Below are positions 15,600 through 23,010 of a stretch of 64,000 nucleotides of DNA, piece after piece (position 1 is the stretch's first letter; every line of letters begins with the position of its first letter). Made by a program: the position numbers and the translations under genes. Under the pieces are notes generated by a model. The model had not been told where the DNA came from and did not search any database. It saw nothing but the letters and a program-made list of their open reading frames with translations. This DNA is from Pseudothermotoga elfii DSM 9442 = NBRC 107921. Lineage in GTDB: Bacteria > Thermotogota > Thermotogae > Thermotogales > DSM-5069. Where the stretch lies: NCBI RefSeq assembly GCF_000504085.1, contig NC_022792.1:1054001-1118000 (forward strand), written 5' to 3'.

Positions 15600-15697
15600 G
15601 TATTTTGACAAGTTTATTTTTAGGAATCTTCCAGGGCTTTTGCAAGGTGTTTTAACATTATGAACTCGAAACGATACATTGTTTTTCTCACCTTGCA
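15582..15697 (-). promoter_or_regulatory. Three complementary 9-mers: possible antiterminator/attenuator
   Basis: In the minus-strand leader the 9-mer TGCAAGGTG occurs twice: over the leader-ORF start codon (15697-15689), and in the descending arm and loop of the terminator (15590-15582). Its exact reverse complement CACCTTGCA occurs once between them (15649-15641). The middle copy can pair with the first copy, hiding the leader start, or with the last copy, disrupting the terminator. The identities are directly visible; the switching function is inference. Confidence 0.55.
15620..15691 (-). CDS. Leader ORF, 23 codons
   Basis: GTG start at 15691, eight bases after AAAGGGGG. It encodes 23 residues (MRKTMYRFEFIMLKHLAKAL, then EDS) and stops 21 bases before the terminator stem. 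An internal ATG at 15679 would give 19 residues. The position between a consensus promoter and an intrinsic terminator is that of a leader peptide whose translation could control termination into the exporter genes. It could instead be an independent microprotein. No homologue is recognised. Confidence 0.55.
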   Translation of the reverse strand: MRKTMYRFEFIMLKHLAKALEDS

Positions 15698-15734
15698 TGC
15701 CCCCTTTCCTGAGATCCAAAAATCGCTATGTGCT

Positions 15735-15763
15735 ATTCTACAATACTTTCAGGAAAAATGCAA
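15735..15763 (-). promoter_or_regulatory. Sigma-A promoter for the leader ORF and ABC-2 exporter
   Basis: Minus-strand TTGCAT (15763-15758), exactly 17 bases, TAGAAT (15740-15735). The predicted start is near 15728, some 35 bases before the leader-ORF start. Confidence 0.72.
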
Positions 15764-15803
15764 GTACTGTTTTTCAGGGCAACACGCAATTTTTTACACT
15801 TGC

Positions 15804-15832
15804 TTGACGATTATAATTTCGTGTATTATATT
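15804..15832 (+). promoter_or_regulatory. Promoter of the BMP transporter operon
   Basis: TTGACG (15804-15809), 17 bases, TATATT (15827-15832). The start is about 30 bases upstream of the ATG at 15870. It is divergent from the exporter-leader promoter about 40 bases away. Confidence 0.7.
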
Positions 15833-15869
15833 CAATGGTAATTTTCTTAAACAATCAGGGAGGCTTTCG

Positions 15870-17795
15870 ATGAAAAAAATAGTCTTCGTATTTTTGCTTG
15901 TCACTGTACAGATTTTTGCTATTGATATGGATCGTTCTTTGGAGATCTACAGAACTCTGGTTGATAATTACGCTGAAGGAAATTATTCGGATGAGTTTTT
16001 GTCGTTCGTGAACAGAGAGATCAAAAACCTGTCACTTTATAGATATTACAGACTGTTGATTGCTGGAAGTATTGATAAACGTGAAGCGACTCCGGATGTT
16101 GGGGATTATCTGGGCGTGATGTATGATCATGTTCAGGCAGACGATGAAGATCAAAAGCTTGCTTATGCGCTTTTTCTTTCATATCTTGTTTCACAAATGG
16201 AAAAGAGTAATTTGAGCGTGGATGTTATAATGAAGAACAACGCTTTTATTAAATTTTTTAGCTCTTACAGAGATATCCTTAGCAAGGAGGCAAGAACATT
16301 TTTCACATGGATAATATGTTACAAATTGGGTTTAACAGACACAGCTCCTCCTGTGGAGACTGCCAGGATAACATCTATAGATAGTGTAACCTATTCATTT
16401 CAACCACCCGAAGATTTACCGCACATAAAAGATCTGAGTCGTTTTTACTATTCGGATCCATCTGTTGTGCAATCTGTTGAAGATGCTGTCAAAAGAATAT
16501 TGGATAACTTCTCGAAAGATCCGAGTCGCCTGTCAGCTTATATAAATAGAGAAGCTGCTTTCCTTGCAAGAGACATATCCAAACCAGTAACTACTTTTCA
16601 AGCTGAAGTTGCACAAAATGCGGTTTTGACGACGCCAAAAAATGTAAATCTCTGGTGGATTCGATATATTGTTTATATTGTATTTATCGTAGTGGCCTTG
16701 AGATATAGAAAGCTTTTTACTGCAGCTCTTTCATTTATTGCCTCAGTAGAAACGATCTACCTGTTGTTGTTTTTTGATTTTCTTTCCTCCTCTGATTCAC
16801 TCATTTATGGTATTCTGGCGGTTTTTGGCTTCGTACTGGCTTTTATTTTGTCGCTGAGAACTGCGTTCAGAAAGAAAAGATTTTTAGACCTGTCCATTGC
16901 TACTGCAATAATTCTTTTTATCTTTATCCCATTTGTACCGGAAAGTAAGGAGCTTTCCATGGAAAACTATGATCTTAGAAATTCCGTTTATTACAGTTTG
17001 TTAAAGAAAGATCTTTTTCAAGACGAATTATCCAAAATCTCGTATTTTGTTCGTGATCTGTCGTCTGTTTTGTATGTCAGCATGGATGAAACCAAGACTG
17101 TTCTCAACGATGTAGCTGATGTTTTGCAGAAAGCCAGAAACCTCGAAGCTATAGATGAGATATCTGTGAATGAAAGCCTTTATCTATTATTTTCTAATAA
17201 AATTGCCTTCTACAATTCTGATAATTTCATGCAAAGAACGAAGCTGTTTTCTGGTTTGGCACAAGATCTTGGAACTTATGTTGCAGACGAGAAAAGTCGA
17301 AAATCTGAATTCGAGTCTGCGTACAGAGATTTCTCGACGCACGTGAAAAGGATTATGACTTATTCTGCCGATTATTTGAGAAAAGATTTTGCCGATTATA
17401 TAGAACAACTCTTTTCGATGAAATATCCAATACTCTCAAATATAGCACCAAAGCTTTCTTTACATGATTACATTAGCACCGAAGTCAAGAAACCAAGTAT
17501 ACCTTTGAGCAGAGAAAAAACAGCTCTTTCGATTGCTCTGGCTGCGATGTTTGTATTTTTTATGACTAAGATATCTGGAGCGAAAGTCAGTTTCTTTCCA
17601 TCACTTATTCTGGCTATTTTTTCAATAGTAAAATGGTTTTCTGCCAGAAGCATGGAGGTGTTTGTCGAACAGGGTCTACCAACACTTGTGTTGAAGGAAT
17701 CAGGCTGGTTTAATCCTGGTATATTTTTTATCGCAGTTCTTATTTTTGGTGTTAACCTGTTCAAACTTTTCAGAAAGGGGGCGGATGTTTTATGA
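15870..17795 (+). CDS. Unrecognised membrane protein, 641 aa, head of the BMP transporter operon
   Basis: The start at 15870 follows CAGGGAGG; the frame extends upstream, but without a ribosome binding site and through the promoter. A signal peptide (1-18) is followed by a helical extracytoplasmic domain (about 19-258). Four membrane helices come next (about 261-278, 283-303, 311-329, 339-357), then a second helical soluble domain (about 360-550), then about three helices at the C-terminus. The family is not recognised. It overlaps the BMP binding-protein gene by four bases, so it belongs to the same operon. It may be an accessory or sensor component of that importer, or an envelope protein that merely shares the transcript. 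Confidence 0.75.
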   Translation: MKKIVFVFLLVTVQIFAIDMDRSLEIYRTLVDNYAEGNYSDEFLSFVNREIKNLSLYRYYRLLIAGSIDKREATPDVGDYLGVMYDHVQADDEDQKLAYALFLSYLVSQMEKSNLSVDVIMKNNAFIKFFSSYRDILSKEARTFFTWIICYKLGLTDTAPPVETARITSIDSVTYSFQPPEDLPHIKDLSRFYYSDPSVVQSVEDAVKRILDNFSKDPSRLSAYINREAAFLARDISKPVTTFQAEVAQNAVLTTPKNVNLWWIRYIVYIVFIVVALRYRKLFTAALSFIASVETIYLLLFFDFLSSSDSLIYGILAVFGFVLAFILSLRTAFRKKRFLDLSIATAIILFIFIPFVPESKELSMENYDLRNSVYYSLLKKDLFQDELSKISYFVRDLSSVLYVSMDETKTVLNDVADVLQKARNLEAIDEISVNESLYLLFSNKIAFYNSDNFMQRTKLFSGLAQDLGTYVADEKSRKSEFESAYRDFSTHVKRIMTYSADYLRKDFADYIEQLFSMKYPILSNIAPKLSLHDYISTEVKKPSIPLSREKTALSIALAAMFVFFMTKISGAKVSFFPSLILAIFSIVKWFSARSMEVFVEQGLPTLVLKESGWFNPGIFFIAVLIFGVNLFKLFRKGADVL

Positions 17796-18874
17796 AAAAA
17801 CTACTGGTGTTATCGTTGTTGATGGGGCTTGTAGTCTTCGCAATGGCATTCAAGGTTATCATGGTTACGGACGTAGGTGGCCTCGGCGACAAATCTTTTA
17901 ACGATGGAACATGGGAAGGTGCTTTAATAGCAGCGAAAGAGATAGGAGCAGAGGCTCAGGTTATTCAGTCGTACGAACAGGCAGATTATATTCCAAACCT
18001 TACTAAAGCGGCTCAGCAAGGTGATGTTGTCTTCGCGGTTGGGTTTATGATGACTGATGCACTTTTCAAGGTTGCAAAGCAATTCCCGGAGACGTATTTC
18101 GTCGGAATTGATATTACTCCACCCGAGGGACAGGATTTACCAAATGTTGTTTGTTACATCTTCAAAGAAGAGCAAGCGGGGTTTTATGCTGGTTACATTG
18201 CTGCGGCCATGACATCAACCGGCAAGATTGGCTTTGTTGGAGGTATCCCAATACCGCCAGTTGAAAGGTTTAGATATGGATTCGAAGCTGGAGCAAAAAC
18301 TTATTCAACACTTCATAAGAAAAAAGTGGATGTTCTGAAAGGTTACACGAATGATTTTGAAGATCCTAAAAAAGGAAAGGATCTCACACTTGCACAGTAT
18401 GCTCAGGGAGCCGACATAGTTTTTCTTGCAGCTGGTGCCTGCGGCAATGGTGGCATAGAAGCAGCGAAAGAGAAAATGACAGCACTTGTAGGATCTGACA
18501 AACTTGTAGATATAATTGATTACTATGCAAAGAATAAAAAAGGATATTTTGCAATAGGTGTGGATGTTGACCAGGATTACATGGCACCAGGCGTCGTTCT
18601 ATGCAGCGCCACAAAAGGAATATCCTCTGCCGCTTATTATGGTGTCAAAGCTGCCTGGGAAGGAACTTTTGAGGGAGGTTTAAAAGTTCTTGGTGTTAAA
18701 GAAAATGGTGCTGGTGTTAGCCCGATGAAATACACCAAAGGTATGGTTGCAAATTCTGTGATCGCTGAACTTGAATATCTAACAAAGCTTATCAAAGATG
18801 GAAAGATAATCATTCCAGATACGGAGGATGCTTTGAAAGCTTTTCAGGTTCCTGAGATAACATTTCCATTTTGA
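17792..18874 (+). CDS. BMP/PnrA family ABC transporter substrate-binding protein
   Basis: A 360-residue binding protein. A signal peptide (1-18, ending FAMA) leads into FKVIMVTDVGGLGDKSFNDG, the strongly conserved opening of the BMP (basic membrane protein, TmpC/PnrA) family, which binds purine nucleosides in studied members. Further family marks are NVVCYIFKEEQAGFYAGYIAA and GIPIPPVERFRYGFEAGA. It is followed by a hairpin, then a double ATPase and two permeases. This is the standard BmpA-NupABC nucleoside importer layout. The nucleoside ligand is inferred from the family. Confidence 0.9.
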   Translation: MKKLLVLSLLMGLVVFAMAFKVIMVTDVGGLGDKSFNDGTWEGALIAAKEIGAEAQVIQSYEQADYIPNLTKAAQQGDVVFAVGFMMTDALFKVAKQFPETYFVGIDITPPEGQDLPNVVCYIFKEEQAGFYAGYIAAAMTSTGKIGFVGGIPIPPVERFRYGFEAGAKTYSTLHKKKVDVLKGYTNDFEDPKKGKDLTLAQYAQGADIVFLAAGACGNGGIEAAKEKMTALVGSDKLVDIIDYYAKNKKGYFAIGVDVDQDYMAPGVVLCSATKGISSAAYYGVKAAWEGTFEGGLKVLGVKENGAGVSPMKYTKGMVANSVIAELEYLTKLIKDGKIIIPDTEDALKAFQVPEITFPF

Positions 18875-18880
18875 TACTTA

Positions 18881-18902
18881 AAGGGGGCAAGATTGCCCCC
18901 TT
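18881..18902 (+). terminator. Intercistronic stem-loop after the BMP gene
   Basis: AAGGGGGCAA-GA-TTGCCCCCTT: a long perfect stem with a minimal loop, followed by TGAGCTTTT. It probably limits read-through or protects the 3' end of the abundant binding-protein message. The ATPase gene starts 22 bases later. Confidence 0.72.
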
Positions 18903-18923
18903 TGAGCTTTTGGAGGTTAGATT

Positions 18924-20447
18924 GTGGAAAAAGCTGTTGAAATGATAGAGATTGTCAAGCAATTTCCTGGTGTTCTTGCCAATGATCATGTGAATCTCAC
19001 TGTAATGAAGGGTGAGATTCATGCAATTGTCGGGGAGAATGGTGCAGGAAAAACAACCCTGATGAACCAGCTGTATGGTTTACTGAGGCCAGATTCCGGA
19101 CAGATAAAAATCTTCGGGAAAACAGTTTCTTTTAAAGGACCTCGAGATGCAATAGCAATAGGAATAGGAATGGTTCATCAACATTTTATGCTTGTCAACA
19201 ATTTAACAGTTGCTGAAAATGTGGTGCTTGGTTCTGAAACCACACGTGGTATACTGTTCGACTTAAAGAGAGCGCAAAAGGAAGTTGATCAACTATCACG
19301 TTCTTATGGTTTGATAGTTGACCCAACTGCAAAGATAGAAGATCTTCCTGTAGGAATGCAACAGAGGGTAGAAATAATCAAGACACTTTACCGTGGAGCA
19401 GAAATCCTGATACTTGATGAACCCACAGCTGTTCTTACTCCCCAAGAAACTGAGGAACTTTTTAATATATTGAGAAGGCTTCGAGAAAATGGGAAAACCA
19501 TTGTTTTTATTTCACATAAATTGAATGAAGTAATGGAAATAAGCGATAGAATAACTGTAATGAGGCAAGGGCGGGTAACAGGAGTTCTAAACAAAAACGA
19601 AACAAATGCAAGGGAAATAGCCCGTTTGATGGTTGGTAGGGATATAGTTTTCACTGTTCAAAAGCCGCCAGCGAAACCATCAGATGTCGTGCTTAGGGTC
19701 GAAAATCTCTGGGTAAAGGATTACAGAAAACTTGATGCTGTCAAGGGCATTAGTTTCGAAGTTAGAGGCGGAGAAATTTATGGGATAGCAGGCGTGGCGG
19801 GGAATGGCCAGACAGAGCTTGTAGAAGCACTAACTGGTTTGAGAAAACCAGAAAGAGGGAGAATTTTTCTTCTTGGCGAAGATGTTACAGGAAAAACAGT
19901 AAAGGACCTCAGAGAAAGTGGCATGGCTCATATTCCAGAGGACAGGCACAGGTATGGATTGGTACTTCAATATCCTGCCTATTACAATATGATACTTGGC
20001 AGACATTACAAGCCTCCTTTTGCAAAAAGTGATTTTCTGAACCTTAAAGAAATACAGAGTTTTTCAAGAAGAGTTTTCTCGCAATTCGATATCAGACCAA
20101 ACAATATAAAAATGGCCGGTATGAACTTTTCTGGTGGGAATCAACAAAAATTGGTAGTAGCCAGAGAAATGAGCGCTAAGCCTAAAATTATAGTAGTTTC
20201 ACAACCAACACGCGGACTGGATGTGGGTGCGATAGAATTTATCCACAAAGCGCTTGTAGAGTTGAGAGATACAGGAGTCGCAATATTGCTTATTTCGATG
20301 GAACTCGATGAAATTATGTCCCTCAGTGATAGAATAGCGGTCATGTACGCTGGTCAGATAATGGGTGAAGTGCGTCCCGAAGAAGTAACTATTGAAGAAA
20401 TTGGATTGATGATGGCAGGACACAAATTTGAAGAAATCAGGAGGTAA
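18924..20447 (+). CDS. Nucleoside-type ABC transporter ATP-binding protein (two ATPase domains)
   Basis: 507 residues with two fused nucleotide-binding domains, as in YufO/NupA and sugar ATPases of the RbsA type. Domain 1 has Walker A GENGAGKTT and ILDEPTAVLTPQE; domain 2 has GVAGNGQTE (degenerate Walker A), NFSGGNQQKLVVAREM and VSQPTRGLDVGAI. The start GTG at 18924 follows TTGGAGG. It lies between the BMP binding protein and two permease genes and powers that importer. Confidence 0.92.
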   Translation: MEKAVEMIEIVKQFPGVLANDHVNLTVMKGEIHAIVGENGAGKTTLMNQLYGLLRPDSGQIKIFGKTVSFKGPRDAIAIGIGMVHQHFMLVNNLTVAENVVLGSETTRGILFDLKRAQKEVDQLSRSYGLIVDPTAKIEDLPVGMQQRVEIIKTLYRGAEILILDEPTAVLTPQETEELFNILRRLRENGKTIVFISHKLNEVMEISDRITVMRQGRVTGVLNKNETNAREIARLMVGRDIVFTVQKPPAKPSDVVLRVENLWVKDYRKLDAVKGISFEVRGGEIYGIAGVAGNGQTELVEALTGLRKPERGRIFLLGEDVTGKTVKDLRESGMAHIPEDRHRYGLVLQYPAYYNMILGRHYKPPFAKSDFLNLKEIQSFSRRVFSQFDIRPNNIKMAGMNFSGGNQQKLVVAREMSAKPKIIVVSQPTRGLDVGAIEFIHKALVELRDTGVAILLISMELDEIMSLSDRIAVMYAGQIMGEVRPEEVTIEEIGLMMAGHKFEEIRR

Positions 20448-20452
20448 GAAAA

Positions 20453-21493
20453 TTGAACAGTAAAGTTTGGGCTTTCATCGTACCAGCGGTTTCAGTGTTA
20501 ATAGCGCTATTGATATCATCTGTCATCATAATGTTAATAGGTCAAAATCCGATAACTGCATATGCTGCCCTTTTCAAAGGAGCATTTGGATCAAAACTGG
20601 CAATAGCTTCAACAATTGTTAAAACTACTCCGTTAATTTTGACTGGGTTGGCAGTTGGATTTGGATTCAGGGCAGGCTTGTTCAACATAGGAGCGGAAGG
20701 TCAAATGATTGTAGGAGCGATGATAGCAACAGCATTTGCAATAAATATAAGCTGGATGCCGGCAGTCTTTGCAATTCCATTGACAATGATAGTTGGTATG
20801 CTTGCAGGAGCAGGATATGCTGCAATAGCTGGCATTTTGAAAGCAAAGACAGGCGCTCATGAGGTTGTGACGACAATCATGCTAAATTGGATAGCTGAAT
20901 ATTTGTCAACTTATGTTGTCACTGTACCGATGGGTGTTGGACTGGGAACACCCAAAAGCCCGGAAATAGCCAACTCAGCCAAATTACCTCCAATTATGAC
21001 TGTTCAGGCTACAGAATTGACTTCTGGAATAATTGTGGCTGTCTTGGCAGCAATAGTTATGTATATAGTACTTGAGAAGACAACAAAAGGATATGAATTG
21101 AAAGCTACCGGTTTCAATATCTATGCTGCCGAGTATGGAGGAATAAGCATATCACGGAATATCGTGCTTGCCATGGCAATTAGTGGAGCTCTATCTGGTT
21201 TGGCTGGAACACTTGAAGTTATGGGGGTTCATCACAGATTTCTTGGTACCCTGTCTGGTGGGAAGGGATTTGATGGTATCTCGATCGCACTTATTGGGCA
21301 AAATAATCCTATTGGTATCGTCTTTGCAGCACTTCTTATGGGATCGTTAAGAACAGGATCAAATGAGATGCAGTTTGTCGGGGTACCCAAGCACATCATT
21401 CTCATTGTGCAGGCCATAGTTATATTTCTTGTAGCTGCTGATAGAATTGTCAGAACGATTCTTATTAGAAAAAAGAAGGTGATGTCACAGTGA
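20453..21493 (+). CDS. Nucleoside-type ABC transporter permease (YufP/NupB-like)
   Basis: A 346-residue membrane protein with eight to ten helices of the BPD_transp_2 family. The GFRAGLFNIGAEGQMIVGA block and ALIGQNNPIGIVFAALLMGSL near the end are typical. The start is TTG at 20453, six bases after AGGAGGTAAG. It overlaps the next permease gene, whose GTG shares bases with its stop. Confidence 0.9.
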   Translation: MNSKVWAFIVPAVSVLIALLISSVIIMLIGQNPITAYAALFKGAFGSKLAIASTIVKTTPLILTGLAVGFGFRAGLFNIGAEGQMIVGAMIATAFAINISWMPAVFAIPLTMIVGMLAGAGYAAIAGILKAKTGAHEVVTTIMLNWIAEYLSTYVVTVPMGVGLGTPKSPEIANSAKLPPIMTVQATELTSGIIVAVLAAIVMYIVLEKTTKGYELKATGFNIYAAEYGGISISRNIVLAMAISGALSGLAGTLEVMGVHHRFLGTLSGGKGFDGISIALIGQNNPIGIVFAALLMGSLRTGSNEMQFVGVPKHIILIVQAIVIFLVAADRIVRTILIRKKKVMSQ

Positions 21494-22443
21494 GGATCTT
21501 TCAAGCACTCGTTGATATATTTGCTAATCCAGCATTTTATAAACTTACTTTGACAGCTGCAACGCCATTTATTTTTGCATCGCTTGGTGGGGTTTTCAGC
21601 GAAATAACAGGTGTTGTTAATATAGCTTTAGAGGGCATTATGCTTATGGGAGCATTTGTATCTGTGGTTTTTACTTATCTTACGGGTAATGCTTGGCTAG
21701 GAGTGTTATTTGCGGTGATTGTTGGATTGGGTATGGCCTGGCTACATGCCTGGGCAAGCATTAAATGGAGAGGCAATCAAATCGTTTCCGGTACGGCTTT
21801 AATACTTCTGGCTCAAGGCGTAACTGGTTTTCTTATGGAACCAATTTTCGGTAGGCCAGGCCAAACAGATATAGTTGGTAAAATCCAGGAACTTCGCATA
21901 CCGTTGTTTATGAAAAATGATTTTCTGGCCCGATCGATCGGAGAGCTCAGTCCCATGATATATATGGCTTTTGGTTGCGTTGCCCTGGCATGGTTTTTGA
22001 TATATAAAACTAAATTAGGATTGAGAATGAGGGCAGTTGGAGAAAATCCCGAAGCGGCTGATACGCTTGGAGTAAATGTTTATCTGATAAGGTACTTTGG
22101 TGTGCTTATGAGCGGTGTTATGGCAGCCCTTGGTGGGGCATTTTTAAGTGTGGGAGAAGTAGGTAATTTCAGAGAATTAATGACCGGCGGAAGAGGATTC
22201 ATAGCACTTGCCGCTATGATTCTTGGCAACTGGAATCCTATTGGAGCAATGTGGGCAAGTTTGTTGTTTGGTTTTTCTGAAGCATTTGCCAATCAGCTTC
22301 AAAGTAGCCCGTTACTTCATGTTGCTTCCTCAACTAAACCATTGTTTAATATGTTTCCTTTCATTGTGACACTGATAGTTATTGCTGGATTTATAGGTAG
22401 AACACGTTCTCCAGCAGCAGATGGGGTACCTTATGAAAAGTGA
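21490..22443 (+). CDS. Nucleoside-type ABC transporter permease (YufQ/NupC-like)
   Basis: A 317-residue permease of the same family as the preceding one. It carries the GGVFSEITGVVNIALEGIMLMGAF block and GFIALAAMILGNWNPIGAMWASLLFG. The GTG start at 21490 overlaps the preceding stop codon and is preceded by AAGGTGATG. The two permeases form the heteromeric channel of the BMP importer. Confidence 0.9.
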   Translation: MRIFQALVDIFANPAFYKLTLTAATPFIFASLGGVFSEITGVVNIALEGIMLMGAFVSVVFTYLTGNAWLGVLFAVIVGLGMAWLHAWASIKWRGNQIVSGTALILLAQGVTGFLMEPIFGRPGQTDIVGKIQELRIPLFMKNDFLARSIGELSPMIYMAFGCVALAWFLIYKTKLGLRMRAVGENPEAADTLGVNVYLIRYFGVLMSGVMAALGGAFLSVGEVGNFRELMTGGRGFIALAAMILGNWNPIGAMWASLLFGFSEAFANQLQSSPLLHVASSTKPLFNMFPFIVTLIVIAGFIGRTRSPAADGVPYEK

Positions 22444-22452
22444 GGTGTTTTT

Positions 22453-23010
22453 GTGAGGACAATTTTGGTAATTTTGATGATTTCTATACCATCTTTTCTC
22501 TTTGCAACCTCCTGGATAATTGGTGGAGGAATGGTATTTGGGGATTTGAGTGGATGGAATTTATCAACAGGACTTGTAGATAATTCGTATTCAGTTGAAG
22601 CTGGGCTGAATTTCGACATAGGTAAAACAATAGAAGGTTCTTCTGTTAATCTTTACAATTTCGAATTTCTCGCTAAAATACCGCTTTACAGGATAGATGG
22701 TTTTCAGTTAGGACCATCTGTGGCTCTGAAGTATGGAAATTATCCGATTGATCAATCTTCCACAGATACAACAATAAAATCTGGCTTTTCGGCAGGTTTT
22801 TATGGATCATATCGTCTGGAAAATTTACTTTTTGACTTTGGATTTCTCTATCCTGTGATTGATGAATTTGATTTTGTTCATTCTCTATATGCATCCGTTA
22901 AATTTTTCGTCAACCCTCCGGAAAAAGGATTCATAGATCAATTGTTTATTGGGTGTGACTTCCTCATGGGGAGAATTCGCATCATGGTTGGTTTGATTGA
23001 ACCTTTTTAA
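22453..23010 (+). CDS. Small beta-barrel-like exported protein, unknown
   Basis: 185 residues. A signal peptide (about 1-18) precedes alternating glycine- and aromatic-rich strands (GGGMVFGDLSGWNLSTGL, FSAGFYGSYRLENLLFDFGF) and a C-terminal phenylalanine after MVGLIEPF, reminiscent of outer-membrane (toga) barrels. The start is GTG at 22453 after GAGGTG, ten bases after the last permease gene, so it is likely part of the operon. Its last 29 bases overlap the 3' end of the converging FtsA-like gene. No family is recognised; the barrel assignment is inference from sequence pattern. Confidence 0.65.
   Translation: MRTILVILMISIPSFLFATSWIIGGGMVFGDLSGWNLSTGLVDNSYSVEAGLNFDIGKTIEGSSVNLYNFEFLAKIPLYRIDGFQLGPSVALKYGNYPIDQSSTDTTIKSGFSAGFYGSYRLENLLFDFGFLYPVIDEFDFVHSLYASVKFFVNPPEKGFIDQLFIGCDFLMGRIRIMVGLIEPF

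Noticed and set aside
15660-15869. Upstream extension of the 641-residue membrane protein gene
   Set aside because: It lacks a ribosome binding site, runs through the promoter at 15804-15832 and covers the divergent leader ORF; the signal peptide begins at the ATG at 15870 behind CAGGGAGG.
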